The notes beneath the pieces were generated by a model. The model was not told the DNA's origin, searched no databases, and was given only the letters and a program-made list of their open reading frames with translations. This document shows, one piece after another, positions 19,240 through 27,464 of a DNA stretch of 64,000 bases (positions are counted from its first letter, which is position 1; each line of letters starts with the position of its first letter). The stretch is taken from positions 124,001 to 188,000 of the forward strand of contig NZ_FOFS01000001.1 of assembly GCF_900111015.1 (NCBI RefSeq), written 5' to 3'. Source of the DNA: Solimonas aquatica. Its GTDB lineage: Bacteria; Pseudomonadota; Gammaproteobacteria; Nevskiales; Nevskiaceae. The position numbers were made by a program, and so were the translations under genes.

Positions 19240-19254
19240 TGGCGCGGGGCTTGC
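19240..19254 (+). promoter_or_regulatory. Sigma-54 (-24/-12) promoter of the histidine kinase gene
   Basis: TGGCGCGGGGCTTGC matches the RpoN consensus TGGCACG-N4-TTGC with one difference, and has GG and GC separated by exactly ten bases. It lies 62 bases upstream of the chosen start of the kinase gene. The 330 bases between the activator and kinase starts hold only this promoter, its half-site cluster and the activator's own promoter region; no gene is seen there. Confidence 0.72.
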
Positions 19255-19315
19255 CATGATTTGTCCAAAAACAGCAGATGCCGGTGCTTTGCCGGCATCC
19301 GGAGAGCCCCAGATC

Positions 19316-20764
19316 ATGAGCAATGCCCGAGTGTCCCGGGACCGCAGTCTGAATTTCTGGCGCCGCGCCGATCTGCGCTGGCGCCTGTCCGCCGGCATCG
19401 CCCTGGTTCTGCTGTCCAGCCTGAGTGTGGCCAGTCTGCTCGCGGTGCGTGAAGCGCGGCGCTCGGTGGGCGAGGAAATCCGGGCCAGCATGGCGGCGGC
19501 CGAGCGCAGCCTCGATATCAGTCTCGGCCTGCTGGCGAACCTGGACGAAGCCAGCGCCGAAGCGGCGCTGCACGATTGGGCGCAGGCCTACGCCTACAGC
19601 CGCCACCTCTGCGTGGTGCTGAGCCGCGTGGAGGCCGACGACTACAGCGGCCAGTGCGGCAATTCCGCAGCGCCGCGCGCACCCGCCTGGTTTGCCGAGG
19701 GCATCGGCCCGCTGCCGGCCACCGTGCAGCGCGGCTGGCCACAAGCACAGCCGCGTCTGCTGCTGCGCCTGCTGCCGATGCCGGGCAATGAGATCGGCGA
19801 AGCCTGGGCAACGGTGCGCGGCCTGTTGCTGCTGCTGATCGCGATGGCCTTCGTCATCAATCTGCTGGTGTTTGCCTGGTTGTCCTATGCCCTGCGTCCC
19901 CTGTCCGGCATCGTGCTGGCGCTGGAGCGTATGCAGGAAGGCGAGTTCGAACTGCAGCTGCCGCGGGCGCTGGATGGCACGCCGGAACTGCAGCGCCTGC
20001 TGGCGCAGGTGAGCGCCCTGGCGCGCCAGCTCGCACAGGCGCGCACCCAGAATCGTCGTCTCCTGCTGCAGCGTCTGGGCGTGCAGGAAGAGGAGCGGCG
20101 CTGGGTGGCGCATGAGCTGCACGACGAGATCGGACAGCACGTCGCCGCCATCGAAGTGGAAACGGCCTGTCTGCAAGGTCTCGCACAAGCCTCGTCGCAG
20201 GCGGCGCTGCGGGGCGGCCTGCAGCGCATCCACGGTCTGGTCGGCGAGGTGCATTGCATCAGCCGCCGCCTGATCCAGCGCCTGCGCCCGCCGGCCCTGG
20301 ATCTGCTGGGGCTGGCGGCGAGCCTGCGCGCCATGGGCGAGCAATGGCAGCGTCACCATCAGGGCTGGACGCTGCAGCTGGAGATAGACGAGAGCTGCAG
20401 CCGCGTGCACGACGAGCTGGCGATTCATGTCTTCCGCATCGTCCAGGAAGCCCTGTCGAATGTTGCGCGTCATGCCGATGCCCGACAGGTGCTGGTGCGC
20501 GTGCAGATGCAGGCCACGCAGCTGCAGCTGTGCATTGCCGATGATGGTCGCGGCTTTGATGTGCACCGGCGGCGCAGCGGCATGGGCCTGGCCGGCCTGG
20601 GCGAGCGCGTGGACGCCCTGCGCGGCAGCCTGCAGGTGGACAGCGCGCGTGGTCTGGGCTGCCGGCTGCATGTGCAGCTGCCCTTGAGCGGCGAGCACGC
20701 CACGCGTCGCGACGAGCAGCTGCGCGCCTGCTCGCAGCTGGATGGCGTGGCCCGCGAGGCTTGA
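19316..20764 (+). CDS. Membrane sensor histidine kinase, NarL-partner type (MoxY-like)
   Basis: A 482-residue sensor kinase. A transmembrane helix at about 22-44 and another at about 167-190 bracket a periplasmic sensor domain of roughly 120 residues, with a LapD/MoxY-like character. A HAMP-like linker follows. The HisKA_3 dimerisation domain holds phospho-acceptor H269 in HELHDEIGQH, and the HATPase domain has the N-box VQEALSNVARHADA and the G-box DDGRGFD. Kinases of this class phosphorylate LuxR/NarL-type response regulators; none is encoded next to it. MoxY controls PQQ methanol dehydrogenase genes in Paracoccus, and this gene stands beside a PQQ dehydrogenase locus. The start at 19316 has GGAGAG upstream. 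Confidence 0.87.
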   Translation: MSNARVSRDRSLNFWRRADLRWRLSAGIALVLLSSLSVASLLAVREARRSVGEEIRASMAAAERSLDISLGLLANLDEASAEAALHDWAQAYAYSRHLCVVLSRVEADDYSGQCGNSAAPRAPAWFAEGIGPLPATVQRGWPQAQPRLLLRLLPMPGNEIGEAWATVRGLLLLLIAMAFVINLLVFAWLSYALRPLSGIVLALERMQEGEFELQLPRALDGTPELQRLLAQVSALARQLAQARTQNRRLLLQRLGVQEEERRWVAHELHDEIGQHVAAIEVETACLQGLAQASSQAALRGGLQRIHGLVGEVHCISRRLIQRLRPPALDLLGLAASLRAMGEQWQRHHQGWTLQLEIDESCSRVHDELAIHVFRIVQEALSNVARHADARQVLVRVQMQATQLQLCIADDGRGFDVHRRRSGMGLAGLGERVDALRGSLQVDSARGLGCRLHVQLPLSGEHATRRDEQLRACSQLDGVAREA

Positions 20765-20897
20765 GAGCTGCGCTGCAAGCGCTGTGTCTCTCATCCTGAG
20801 CGGCCGGCTACGCGATGCGACGCAAACCCGTCTGTCTCAGCGCTCACGTCTCAGGGCCTGCGCCTCATCGCCGTGACAGTCTGCCGCGCCAGCGACG

Positions 20898-20913
20898 TGA
20901 CACTTGCGTGTCA
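20898..20913 (+). promoter_or_regulatory. Perfect inverted repeat upstream of the porin sigma-54 promoter
   Basis: TGACAC-TTGC-GTGTCA is perfectly symmetrical, lies 81 bases upstream of the -24/-12 promoter at 20995, and has another GTGACAG at 20873-20879 nearby. The half-site resembles those upstream of the kinase promoter. It is a candidate enhancer site for the AcoR-like activator. Confidence 0.52.
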
Positions 20914-20994
20914 GCGCTCGCATGGTCGCCCGGGCCTGCGCCGTTTTTGAGTTTCCCCTGCTGACAAAACAATGACTTAAGGCAATGCCGCGAA

Positions 20995-21009
20995 TGGCAT
21001 ATGGCTTGC
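20995..21009 (+). promoter_or_regulatory. Sigma-54 (-24/-12) promoter of the porin gene
   Basis: TGGCATATGGCTTGC fits TGGCAYR-N4-TTGC with GG and GC exactly ten bases apart. It precedes the porin start at 21107 by 97 bases. The 343-base stretch from the kinase stop to the porin start contains no gene; it holds this promoter and the inverted repeat at 20898. Confidence 0.75.
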
Positions 21010-21106
21010 GCTATCGGTGCCGGCCCGCGGCGGAGCTATGTCTGCGAACCAGGGCTGTACGAACCCGCCGCAGGTTCGTCAATCACATTCGAGGAGAGTA
21101 GGGGTT

Positions 21107-22333
21107 ATGCGTTCTTCATTACCGAAGTACGGTCTGGCCGGCTTTGCGCTCACGCTGATCTCGGCACAGGCCGCCGCAATCGAACTCGATGCCGGCGACT
21201 GGAGCTTTACCGTCAACGGCAACGTCAACGTTCATTACATTCATTCCAGTTGTGAAAGCAGTCCGGCGAACATCATCACGGTGGGTGGCGCCTGCACCGT
21301 CGACAGCGGCGGGGAAAGCAGTGCGTCTTCGGTCAGCAACGGTCTGCTGCCGGCGGCGCTGAGCTTTGGCATCGCCACGCAGCAGAGCGGCTACAACATC
21401 GCGGCGCATTTCGGCCTGTATCCGGGCATCAGCACCAACGACGGCGGCAGCCCCAATCTGCAGAGCGGCAGCAGCAATACCGCGCTGGGCACCACGGGCA
21501 TGGATGTGCGTCAGGTGTACATGACGGTCGGCAATGCCGATATCGGCACCTTCACGCTGGGCCGCAACTTCGGTCTGTTCGGCTTCGATGCCATCATCAA
21601 TGACATGACGCTGCCGGGCGTCGGTGTCTCCGGTGCCGCGGGCTCCGGTGCGCCGGCCAATACCACGCTGGGTTCCATCGGCTTCGGCTATGTCTACACC
21701 GACACGCTGGCGCAGATGAACTACACCACGCCCAGCTTCTCCGGCCTGACGCTGACCCTGGGCGTGTTCGATCCGGTGGAGCCCTTGTTCCAGGCCTCCG
21801 CCACCGCCAAGAGCACGCCGGGCTTTCACGGCAAGCTGGCCTGGACCTATGCCGGCTACTATCTGTCGAGCGCCTTCATCAGCCAGAAGCAGCAGCTGCC
21901 CAGCAACGGCGGTGACTACAACAGCTTCGCGGCCGACGTGACCGCCAAGGCCAAGCTCGGTGCCGTTGATCTGCTGGCCAGCTATTACAAGGGTTCGGGG
22001 CTGGGCACCACCGCGCTGTTCGTGCTGGCCGACGATGGTCTGGGCAATGCGCGCGACTCCGACGGCTATCTGCTGCAGGCCACCTGCACCCTGGGCAAGA
22101 CCAAGCTCGGTGCCAACTACGGCGTGTCCAAGCTCGACTATGCCAATGCCACGGACAAGGCAACCCGGCCGAACCTGCTGGAGAAGAACAGCAAGTACAC
22201 CTTCGGCGTGTATCACGCGCTCACCGCCAACCTCACCCTGCTCAGTGAATTCAGCGGCGTGAAAACCGAGGCGCACAACGGCGCGGAGAATCAGAGCAGC
22301 AACTTCAACGTCGGCGCTTATCTGTCGTTCTGA
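21107..22333 (+). CDS. Outer-membrane porin-like beta-barrel protein
   Basis: A 408-residue protein with a signal peptide (about residues 1-24, ending AQAAA). The mature part is rich in alternating beta strands, glycine and aromatic residues. It contains DVRQVYMTVGNADIGTFTLGRNFGLFGFDA, which is typical of Gram-negative general porins, and ends in a strand with terminal Phe (GAYLSF), the BamA recognition signal. The start at 21107 has GAGGAG upstream. It probably admits alcohols or related small substrates to the periplasmic dehydrogenase encoded next. Its RpoN promoter suggests induction together with the kinase gene. Exact substrate cannot be told from sequence. Confidence 0.85.
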   Translation: MRSSLPKYGLAGFALTLISAQAAAIELDAGDWSFTVNGNVNVHYIHSSCESSPANIITVGGACTVDSGGESSASSVSNGLLPAALSFGIATQQSGYNIAAHFGLYPGISTNDGGSPNLQSGSSNTALGTTGMDVRQVYMTVGNADIGTFTLGRNFGLFGFDAIINDMTLPGVGVSGAAGSGAPANTTLGSIGFGYVYTDTLAQMNYTTPSFSGLTLTLGVFDPVEPLFQASATAKSTPGFHGKLAWTYAGYYLSSAFISQKQQLPSNGGDYNSFAADVTAKAKLGAVDLLASYYKGSGLGTTALFVLADDGLGNARDSDGYLLQATCTLGKTKLGANYGVSKLDYANATDKATRPNLLEKNSKYTFGVYHALTANLTLLSEFSGVKTEAHNGAENQSSNFNVGAYLSF

Positions 22334-22368
22334 TCAGCGGTCCGGCGGCGTTTGTATCGTCGTCGTTG

Positions 22369-22396
22369 CGCACTGTCACGGCTTTGGGACAGTGCG
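22369..22396. promoter_or_regulatory. Inverted repeat between porin and PQQ dehydrogenase genes
   Basis: CGCACTGTC (22369-22377) and GACAGTGCG (22388-22396) are perfect inverted copies around ten bases; with flanks the symmetry extends to about 12 positions with one mismatch. It has no following T-run. It contains the same TGTCA-type half-site as the sites upstream of the kinase and porin, so it may be an operator 175 bases before the dehydrogenase start, or a porin transcript end. I found no -24/-12 element in 22400-22570. Confidence 0.45.
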
Positions 22397-22570
22397 TAAC
22401 GCTCGGCGGTGCAGTCACGATGGACAACTGCGCATGAAAGCGCTTTGATGCAGGGCAAGGTGTGTAGAGCAAGACTGTCGTACGAGCCAAGCATCGTGAT
22501 GACAGTGTTGCCGGACATCACAACAAGTATCGGCGTCTGCCGAAATTGATAAGACTAGAGGAGCTTCACC

Positions 22571-24331
22571 ATGATGAGTCGTACCTTCAAGCAAGGGCAT
22601 TGGCGTGGCACTGCCATGGCCACCTTCATGCTGGCCAGCTGCCTGCCGGCTTTTGCGGGCGTCACCGATCAGATGATCAGCAACGACGCCGCAAGCACGG
22701 ACGATGTGGTGACCGTGGGCATGAGCCAGGGCGGCCAGCGCTACAGCCCGCTCAACAAGATCAACACCAGCACCGTGGCCGATCTGGTGCCGGTCTGGAC
22801 GTTCTCCTTCGGCGACGAGAAGCAGCGCGGCCAGGAAACCCAGCCGCTGATCTACAACGGCAAGGTGTTCGTCACCGGTTCCTACTCGCGCATCTGGGCG
22901 CTGGACGCCAAGACCGGCGAGCGACTCTGGGCTTATCAGCATCGTCTGCCCGACGGCATCATGCCCTGCTGCGACGTGGTCAACCGTGGCGCCGCGCTGT
23001 ACGACAATCTGGTGATCTTCAGCACGCTCGATGCGCATCTGGTGGCGCTCAACCAGGACACCGGCAAGGTGGTCTGGAATGAAACCCTGGGCGACTACAA
23101 GGCTGGCTACTCCAACACCGCGGCGCCGCTGATCGTCGATGGCAAGGTCATTACCGGTGTCTCCGGTGGCGAGTTCGGCATCGTCGGTCGCGTCGATGCC
23201 CGCGATGCCAGGACCGGCAAGCTGGTGTGGACGCGTCCCACCGTCGAAGGTCACATGGGCTATCTCAATGGCCAGGAGAACGGCATCACCGGCAAGCTCA
23301 ATGCGAGCTGGCCCGGCGACATGTGGAAGTTCGGTGGCGCCGCCACCTGGCTGGGCTGCACCTACGGCGCCGACGTGCGCCTGATCTACTGTGGCACCGG
23401 CAATCCCGCGCCGTGGAACTCGCATCTGCGTCCCGGCGACAACCTGTACTCGTCCTCCACGCTGGCAATCACGCCGGACACCGGCAAGATCGCCTGGAGC
23501 TACCAGACCACGCCGCATGACGGCTGGGACTTCGACGGCGTCAACGAGTTCATCCCCTTCGACATGAAGAAGGATGGCAAGACCGTGAAGGCCGGTGCCA
23601 AGGCCGACCGCAACGGCTTCTTCTACGTGCTCGACCGCGGCAACGGCAAGTTCATCAGCGCCTCGCCCTTCGTCACCAGGCAGACCTGGACCAAGGGTGT
23701 GGATGCCAAGACCGGCCGGCCCATCGAGGCCGACACGCGTCCGGGCGATCCGGCGCAGGCCGAGCGCGGCAAGCAGGTGTTCTCGGCGCCTTCGTTCCTG
23801 GGCGGCAAGAACTGGATGCCGATGGCCTACAACCAGAACACCGGCCTGTTCTACGTGCCGGCCAATGAGTGGGGCATGGACATCTGGAACGAGCCCATCG
23901 CCTACAAGAAGGGCGCGGCTTATCTGGGTGCGGGCTTCACGATTCATCCGCTGTATGACGATTACATCGGCGCGCTGCGCGCGATGGACCCGGCCACTGG
24001 CAAGATCGTCTGGGAGTACAAGAACCCGGCGCCGCTGTGGGGTGGTGTGATGACCACCGCCGGCGATCTGGTGTTCACCGGCACGCCGGAAGGCTACTTC
24101 AAGGCCTTCGATGCCAAGACGGGCAAGGAGCTGTGGAAGTTCCAGACCGGTTCGGGTGTGGTCGGTCAGCCGGTCACCTGGGAACAGGATGGCGAGCAGT
24201 ATGTGGCAGTGGCTTCGGGCTGGGGTGGCGCCGTGCCGCTGTGGGGCGGTGAAGTGGCCAAGAAGGTCAAGGACATCAGCCAGGGCGGCATGCTCTGGGT
24301 GTTCAAGCTGCATCGCGCCGCAGCGCCGTAA
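22571..24331 (+). CDS. PQQ-dependent alcohol dehydrogenase, lanthanide-type active site
   Basis: A 586-residue periplasmic quinoprotein with a signal peptide (about residues 1-29) and an eight-bladed propeller with W-motifs such as [13 protein letters not shown]. The adjacent-cysteine disulfide over PQQ is C133-C134 ([10 protein letters not shown]). The catalytic base D320 is followed by D322 ([11 protein letters not shown]). In XoxF and PedH, an Asp two places after the catalytic Asp coordinates a lanthanide; calcium enzymes have Ala or Ser there. It is therefore predicted to be lanthanide-dependent. It lacks a fused heme domain, and electrons should pass to the cytochrome c encoded next. 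The start has GAGGAG seven bases upstream. A strong terminator separates it from the following genes. Confidence 0.92.
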   Translation: MMSRTFKQGHWRGTAMATFMLASCLPAFAGVTDQMISNDAASTDDVVTVGMSQGGQRYSPLNKINTSTVADLVPVWTFSFGDEKQRGQETQPLIYNGKVFVTGSYSRIWALDAKTGERLWAYQHRLPDGIMPCCDVVNRGAALYDNLVIFSTLDAHLVALNQDTGKVVWNETLGDYKAGYSNTAAPLIVDGKVITGVSGGEFGIVGRVDARDARTGKLVWTRPTVEGHMGYLNGQENGITGKLNASWPGDMWKFGGAATWLGCTYGADVRLIYCGTGNPAPWNSHLRPGDNLYSSSTLAITPDTGKIAWSYQTTPHDGWDFDGVNEFIPFDMKKDGKTVKAGAKADRNGFFYVLDRGNGKFISASPFVTRQTWTKGVDAKTGRPIEADTRPGDPAQAERGKQVFSAPSFLGGKNWMPMAYNQNTGLFYVPANEWGMDIWNEPIAYKKGAAYLGAGFTIHPLYDDYIGALRAMDPATGKIVWEYKNPAPLWGGVMTTAGDLVFTGTPEGYFKAFDAKTGKELWKFQTGSGVVGQPVTWEQDGEQYVAVASGWGGAVPLWGGEVAKKVKDISQGGMLWVFKLHRAAAP

Positions 24332-24346
24332 GCTGCACCCCATGTC

Positions 24347-24383
24347 GCGGCGGATGCGTGGCTGCGCATCCGCCGCGCTTTTT
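24347..24383 (+). terminator. Intrinsic terminator between PQQ dehydrogenase and cytochrome c genes
   Basis: GCGGCGGATGCG (24347-24358), loop TGGCTG, CGCATCCGCCGC (24365-24376), then GCTTTTT. A perfect 12-base stem plus T-run. It should make the dehydrogenase transcript much more abundant than the downstream accessory genes, which would then rely on read-through or on a promoter in the next 37 bases. Confidence 0.92.
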
Positions 24384-24419
24384 CACACCCCATACAACTG
24401 ACCTCGCTCGAGTATCGTC

Positions 24420-24857
24420 ATGCTTGCTCTCTTCAAGAAATCCGCTGCTGTCTCGCTCCCGGCCGCGCTGCTGTTCACCGGTCTGGCCCTGGCGCACGGC
24501 AATGTCACGCCGCAGGGCGTGAACACCGAAGGTCTGCCGCCGCTGTCCGGCGAGCTCACCGAAAATCCCTATCGCAAGGACCAGAAGGTTTACGCCAAGG
24601 CCATCGAGATCGGCTCTTCGGCCTTCAACCAGAATTGCGCACGCTGCCACGGCCTGGGCGCCGTGTCCGGCGGCATCGCCCCGGACCTGCGCAATCTGCC
24701 CGCCGGCGGCGAGGGCGATGAGTTCTTCCAGATGCGCATCCGTCATGGCTCGGTGCGCAATGGCGTGACCTATATGCCGCCGTTCGAATCCGTGTTCAGC
24801 GAACAGGCGATCTGGGCGATCCGCAGCTATCTGGATTCAGTCCGTGTCGATAACTGA
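24420..24857 (+). CDS. Cytochrome c-550, PedF-like electron acceptor of quinoprotein dehydrogenase
   Basis: A 145-residue secreted class I cytochrome. The signal peptide ends near residue 26 (LALAHG). The heme-binding motif is C73-A-R-C76-H77, and M119 in YMPPFES is the likely sixth ligand. The overall pattern (NVTPQGVNTEGLPPLSGE, then YRKDQKVYAKAIEIGSSAFNQNCARCHG) matches PedF-type cytochrome c-550. It should take electrons from the PQQ alcohol dehydrogenase. Its last 14 bases overlap the start of the next gene, so the downstream genes are translationally coupled to it. Confidence 0.9.
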   Translation: MLALFKKSAAVSLPAALLFTGLALAHGNVTPQGVNTEGLPPLSGELTENPYRKDQKVYAKAIEIGSSAFNQNCARCHGLGAVSGGIAPDLRNLPAGGEGDEFFQMRIRHGSVRNGVTYMPPFESVFSEQAIWAIRSYLDSVRVDN

Positions 24858-25716
24858 GCTGCGCGGCAAGGCGCTGCGCGTTCTGCTCCTGCTGCTGGCG
24901 CTGCCGCTGGCCAGCGTGGCGGCAGCCGAGGACCGGCTCGACACCATCCGTGAGCGCGGCGAGCTGTCGGTCGCCGTGTATCGCGATTTCGCGCCGTATT
25001 CCTATGCCGATGCCGACGGACACTACGTCGGCATCGACGTGGATCTTGCCAAGGCCCTGGCGCAGGCCCTGGCGGTGAAACTGGATCTGCGCCCGGTGAT
25101 CGCCGGCGAGGACAGCGACGACGATCTGCGCGTGAACATCTGGCGCGGACCGCTGATCAACGGCAGTCCCTCCGATCTGATGCTGCACATCGGTCTGGAC
25201 CCCGAGTACATCAAGCGCACCGACAAGGCCGAACTGTTCGGCGCCTATCAGCGCGAGACCGTGTCGGTGATCTACCGCAAGCAGCAGATCGGCACCCTGG
25301 ACACGCCGCTCAAGCTCGCCGGCCAGAAAGTCGGGGTGGAAGTCGATTCGATCAGCGACTACTACATGAGCGGCGCCTTCAACGGCCGCCTGCGTACCAG
25401 CGCCGTGCGCCTGCTCTCGGTCGACGAGGCGGTGGCGCGTTATCTGAAAGGCGAACTCGATGCCGTGATGGCGCCGCGTGGCCAGCTGGAGGGCGCGCTG
25501 TTTCGCGCGCACGCCGATGCCGCCGCCGTCACCATCGGCGATTTCGTCGGTCTGTTCCGCACGCAGTGGGACGTGGGCATGGCGATCAAGGCCGGCAATC
25601 CGGAACTCAAGGCCGCGCTGCAGGCGGCGCTGTCGCAGCTGCGCGAGTCGGGTCGCCTGCGCGAGATCTACGCGTCCCATGGCGTGACCCTGCAGGACCC
25701 GCTGCTGAGGCCCTGA
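24844..25716 (+). CDS. Quinoprotein-associated periplasmic substrate-binding protein (TIGR03871-like)
   Basis: A 290-residue exported protein of the amino-acid-type (SBP 3) binding fold: signal peptide to about residue 28, then LDTIRERGELSVAVYRDFAPYSYADADGHYVGIDVDLAKALA. Members beside PQQ dehydrogenases (XoxJ/MoxJ relatives) have no transporter partners and probably help activate or mature the dehydrogenase. The start is a GTG at 24844 that overlaps the cytochrome gene by 14 bases. No permease or ATPase gene is nearby, which supports a non-transport role. Confidence 0.85.
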   Translation: MSITELRGKALRVLLLLLALPLASVAAAEDRLDTIRERGELSVAVYRDFAPYSYADADGHYVGIDVDLAKALAQALAVKLDLRPVIAGEDSDDDLRVNIWRGPLINGSPSDLMLHIGLDPEYIKRTDKAELFGAYQRETVSVIYRKQQIGTLDTPLKLAGQKVGVEVDSISDYYMSGAFNGRLRTSAVRLLSVDEAVARYLKGELDAVMAPRGQLEGALFRAHADAAAVTIGDFVGLFRTQWDVGMAIKAGNPELKAALQAALSQLRESGRLREIYASHGVTLQDPLLRP

Positions 25717-25722
25717 ACCGAC

Positions 25723-26487
25723 ATGGCCGCTTCCGCCTGGCGCCGGCTGGCGCTGCTGTTGATGCTGGTGACGGCCTCGGCGCAGGCGGAGATACCGGCC
25801 GATCCCCTGCAGTCGCCGGCCTGGCGTTATCTGGCACAGCGCTATTTCGGCGAGGCCGGTGTCGTCTTCGATCCGCGGGTGAAGCTGCTGCTGCCGGTGT
25901 CCGCTGAAAATCCCCTGTCGGTGCCGGTGCACGTGGATGCGCGCGCGCTGGCCGAGGTGCGCGAGATTCTGGTGTTTGCCGACCTGAATCCCATTCCGGT
26001 GATTCTGCGCTACCAGCCCGGCGCGCAAGCCGAGCCGAGCCTGGGCTTTCGCTTCAAGGTGCAGCAGGCCACGCCGGTACGCGCGGCCGTGCGCACCGGC
26101 GATGGCCAGTGGCATCTGGGCGGCGCCTGGATCGATGCTGCCGGCGGCGGTTGCACCACGCCGAGTCTGGGAACCGGCAGCGGTTTGTGGAAAGACCACT
26201 TCGGCGAAATCAGCGGCCATCTCTGGCCGCGCGAGAACGGCGTGCAGCGCCTGCGCCTGCGGGTGATTCATCCCATGGATACCGGCCTGGCCGGCGGCAT
26301 TCCGGCGTTCTATCTCGATGAGTTGCAGCTGCAGAACGGCAAGGGTGAGTTGCTGGCGAAGCTGCAGGGCTTTGAGCCGCTCGCCGAAAATCCGCTGCTG
26401 AGCTTCGATCTGCGCAATGCCGGCGTGGTGCGGGTGCTGGCGCGCGATACGCAGGCCAACCAGCTGCGCGGGAGTGTGGCGCCATGA
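25723..26487 (+). CDS. Quinoprotein dehydrogenase-associated SoxYZ-like carrier protein
   Basis: A 254-residue exported protein (signal peptide to about residue 22) joining a SoxY-like and a SoxZ-like domain in one chain. The only obvious carrier cysteine, C144 in AAGGGCTTP, lies at the junction and corresponds to the swinging-arm Cys at the end of true SoxY. In Sox sulfur oxidation this Cys carries the sulfur substrate; here no other sox genes exist. The family has been proposed to take part in a quinoprotein relay with the adjacent zinc hydrolase. What is attached to the cysteine is unknown. Its stop overlaps the next start by four bases (ATGA). Confidence 0.85.
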   Translation: MAASAWRRLALLLMLVTASAQAEIPADPLQSPAWRYLAQRYFGEAGVVFDPRVKLLLPVSAENPLSVPVHVDARALAEVREILVFADLNPIPVILRYQPGAQAEPSLGFRFKVQQATPVRAAVRTGDGQWHLGGAWIDAAGGGCTTPSLGTGSGLWKDHFGEISGHLWPRENGVQRLRLRVIHPMDTGLAGGIPAFYLDELQLQNGKGELLAKLQGFEPLAENPLLSFDLRNAGVVRVLARDTQANQLRGSVAP

Positions 26488-27419
26488 GAAGCCTGCCCGT
26501 CCTGCTGGCGCTGCTGGCCAGCCTCACGGCGCTGGCGGCCGGTCATGAGTATCACCTCAATGGCCAGAAGCTGGCCGATGGCGTGTATGTCTTCGTCGGC
26601 GCGAGGGAACACTTCAGTCGCGCCAACGGCGGCAACATCGTCAACACCGGCTTCATCGACACAACGGAGGGCGCGGTGGTGATCGACAGCGGCAGCTCGC
26701 GCCTGTACGGCGAGCAGCAGCGCGCCTGGATCAGCGGGCACAGTGCCAGCCGCCGCATCGCCCGCGTCTACATCACGCATGCGCATCCCGATCACTTTCT
26801 CGGCAGCCAGGCTTATGCCGAGGTGCCGCAGTATGCCTTGCCGGCGACGCGCGCCAGCATCGCCGAGAGCGGCGACCGGCTCAGCGACAATCTCTACCGG
26901 CTGGTGGGCGCCGCGATGAGCGGCACGCAGTCACGCACGCCGAATCTGCCGGCCGGCGAGGGACGCGTGCTGATCGGTGGCCGCGCCCTGCAGCTGATCG
27001 CCGGCAGCGGACACACCGAAGCGGATCTGGCGGTCTACGACGAGGCCAGCGGCACGCTGTTCGCCGGTGATCTGGTGTTCTATCAGCGCACCGCCACCAC
27101 GCCCAATGCCGACATCCCGCGCTGGCTGGCGGCGCTGCAGCGCCTGGAAGCCATCCCGTACAAGACCCTGGTGCCCGGGCACGGCCCGGTGGTGCAGGGG
27201 CCGGAAGCCATCGCGCAGACCCGCGACTACCTGCGCTGGTTGCAGAGCACCCTGCAGGAGGCGGCACGCAAGGGCGTGGATCTGCCGGAGCTGTTCGAGC
27301 AGCCGCTGCCCGAACGCTTCCGCGACCTGGCGCTGGCGCGCGTGGAGTTCATGCGTTCGGCCGAGCACTTGTATCCGGCGCTGGAACTGGACACGCTTCA
27401 GGGGCAGGGCTCGCACTGA
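26484..27419 (+). CDS. Quinoprotein relay system zinc metallohydrolase (metallo-beta-lactamase fold)
   Basis: A 311-residue exported hydrolase with a signal peptide of about 19 residues. Zinc ligands are clear: THAHPDH at 98-104 (H99, H101, D103, H104), then GSGHTEAD, FAGDL and VPGHGPV. The architecture resembles SoxH-type proteins and the metallohydrolase 2 family placed beside PQQ dehydrogenases. It probably acts on a thioester or adduct borne by the SoxYZ-like partner encoded immediately upstream, with which it is translationally coupled. That substrate is inference. Confidence 0.88.
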   Translation: MRSLPVLLALLASLTALAAGHEYHLNGQKLADGVYVFVGAREHFSRANGGNIVNTGFIDTTEGAVVIDSGSSRLYGEQQRAWISGHSASRRIARVYITHAHPDHFLGSQAYAEVPQYALPATRASIAESGDRLSDNLYRLVGAAMSGTQSRTPNLPAGEGRVLIGGRALQLIAGSGHTEADLAVYDEASGTLFAGDLVFYQRTATTPNADIPRWLAALQRLEAIPYKTLVPGHGPVVQGPEAIAQTRDYLRWLQSTLQEAARKGVDLPELFEQPLPERFRDLALARVEFMRSAEHLYPALELDTLQGQGSH

Positions 27420-27464
27420 GCGGTATCGCGGTCCGCATCCACATAAAACTCAAGGGGAGAAACC

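Noticed and set aside
25723-27419. A sulfur-oxidation (sox) operon
   Set aside because: Only a fused SoxYZ-like carrier and a SoxH-like hydrolase occur. SoxXA, SoxB and SoxCD are missing, and the setting is a PQQ dehydrogenase locus.
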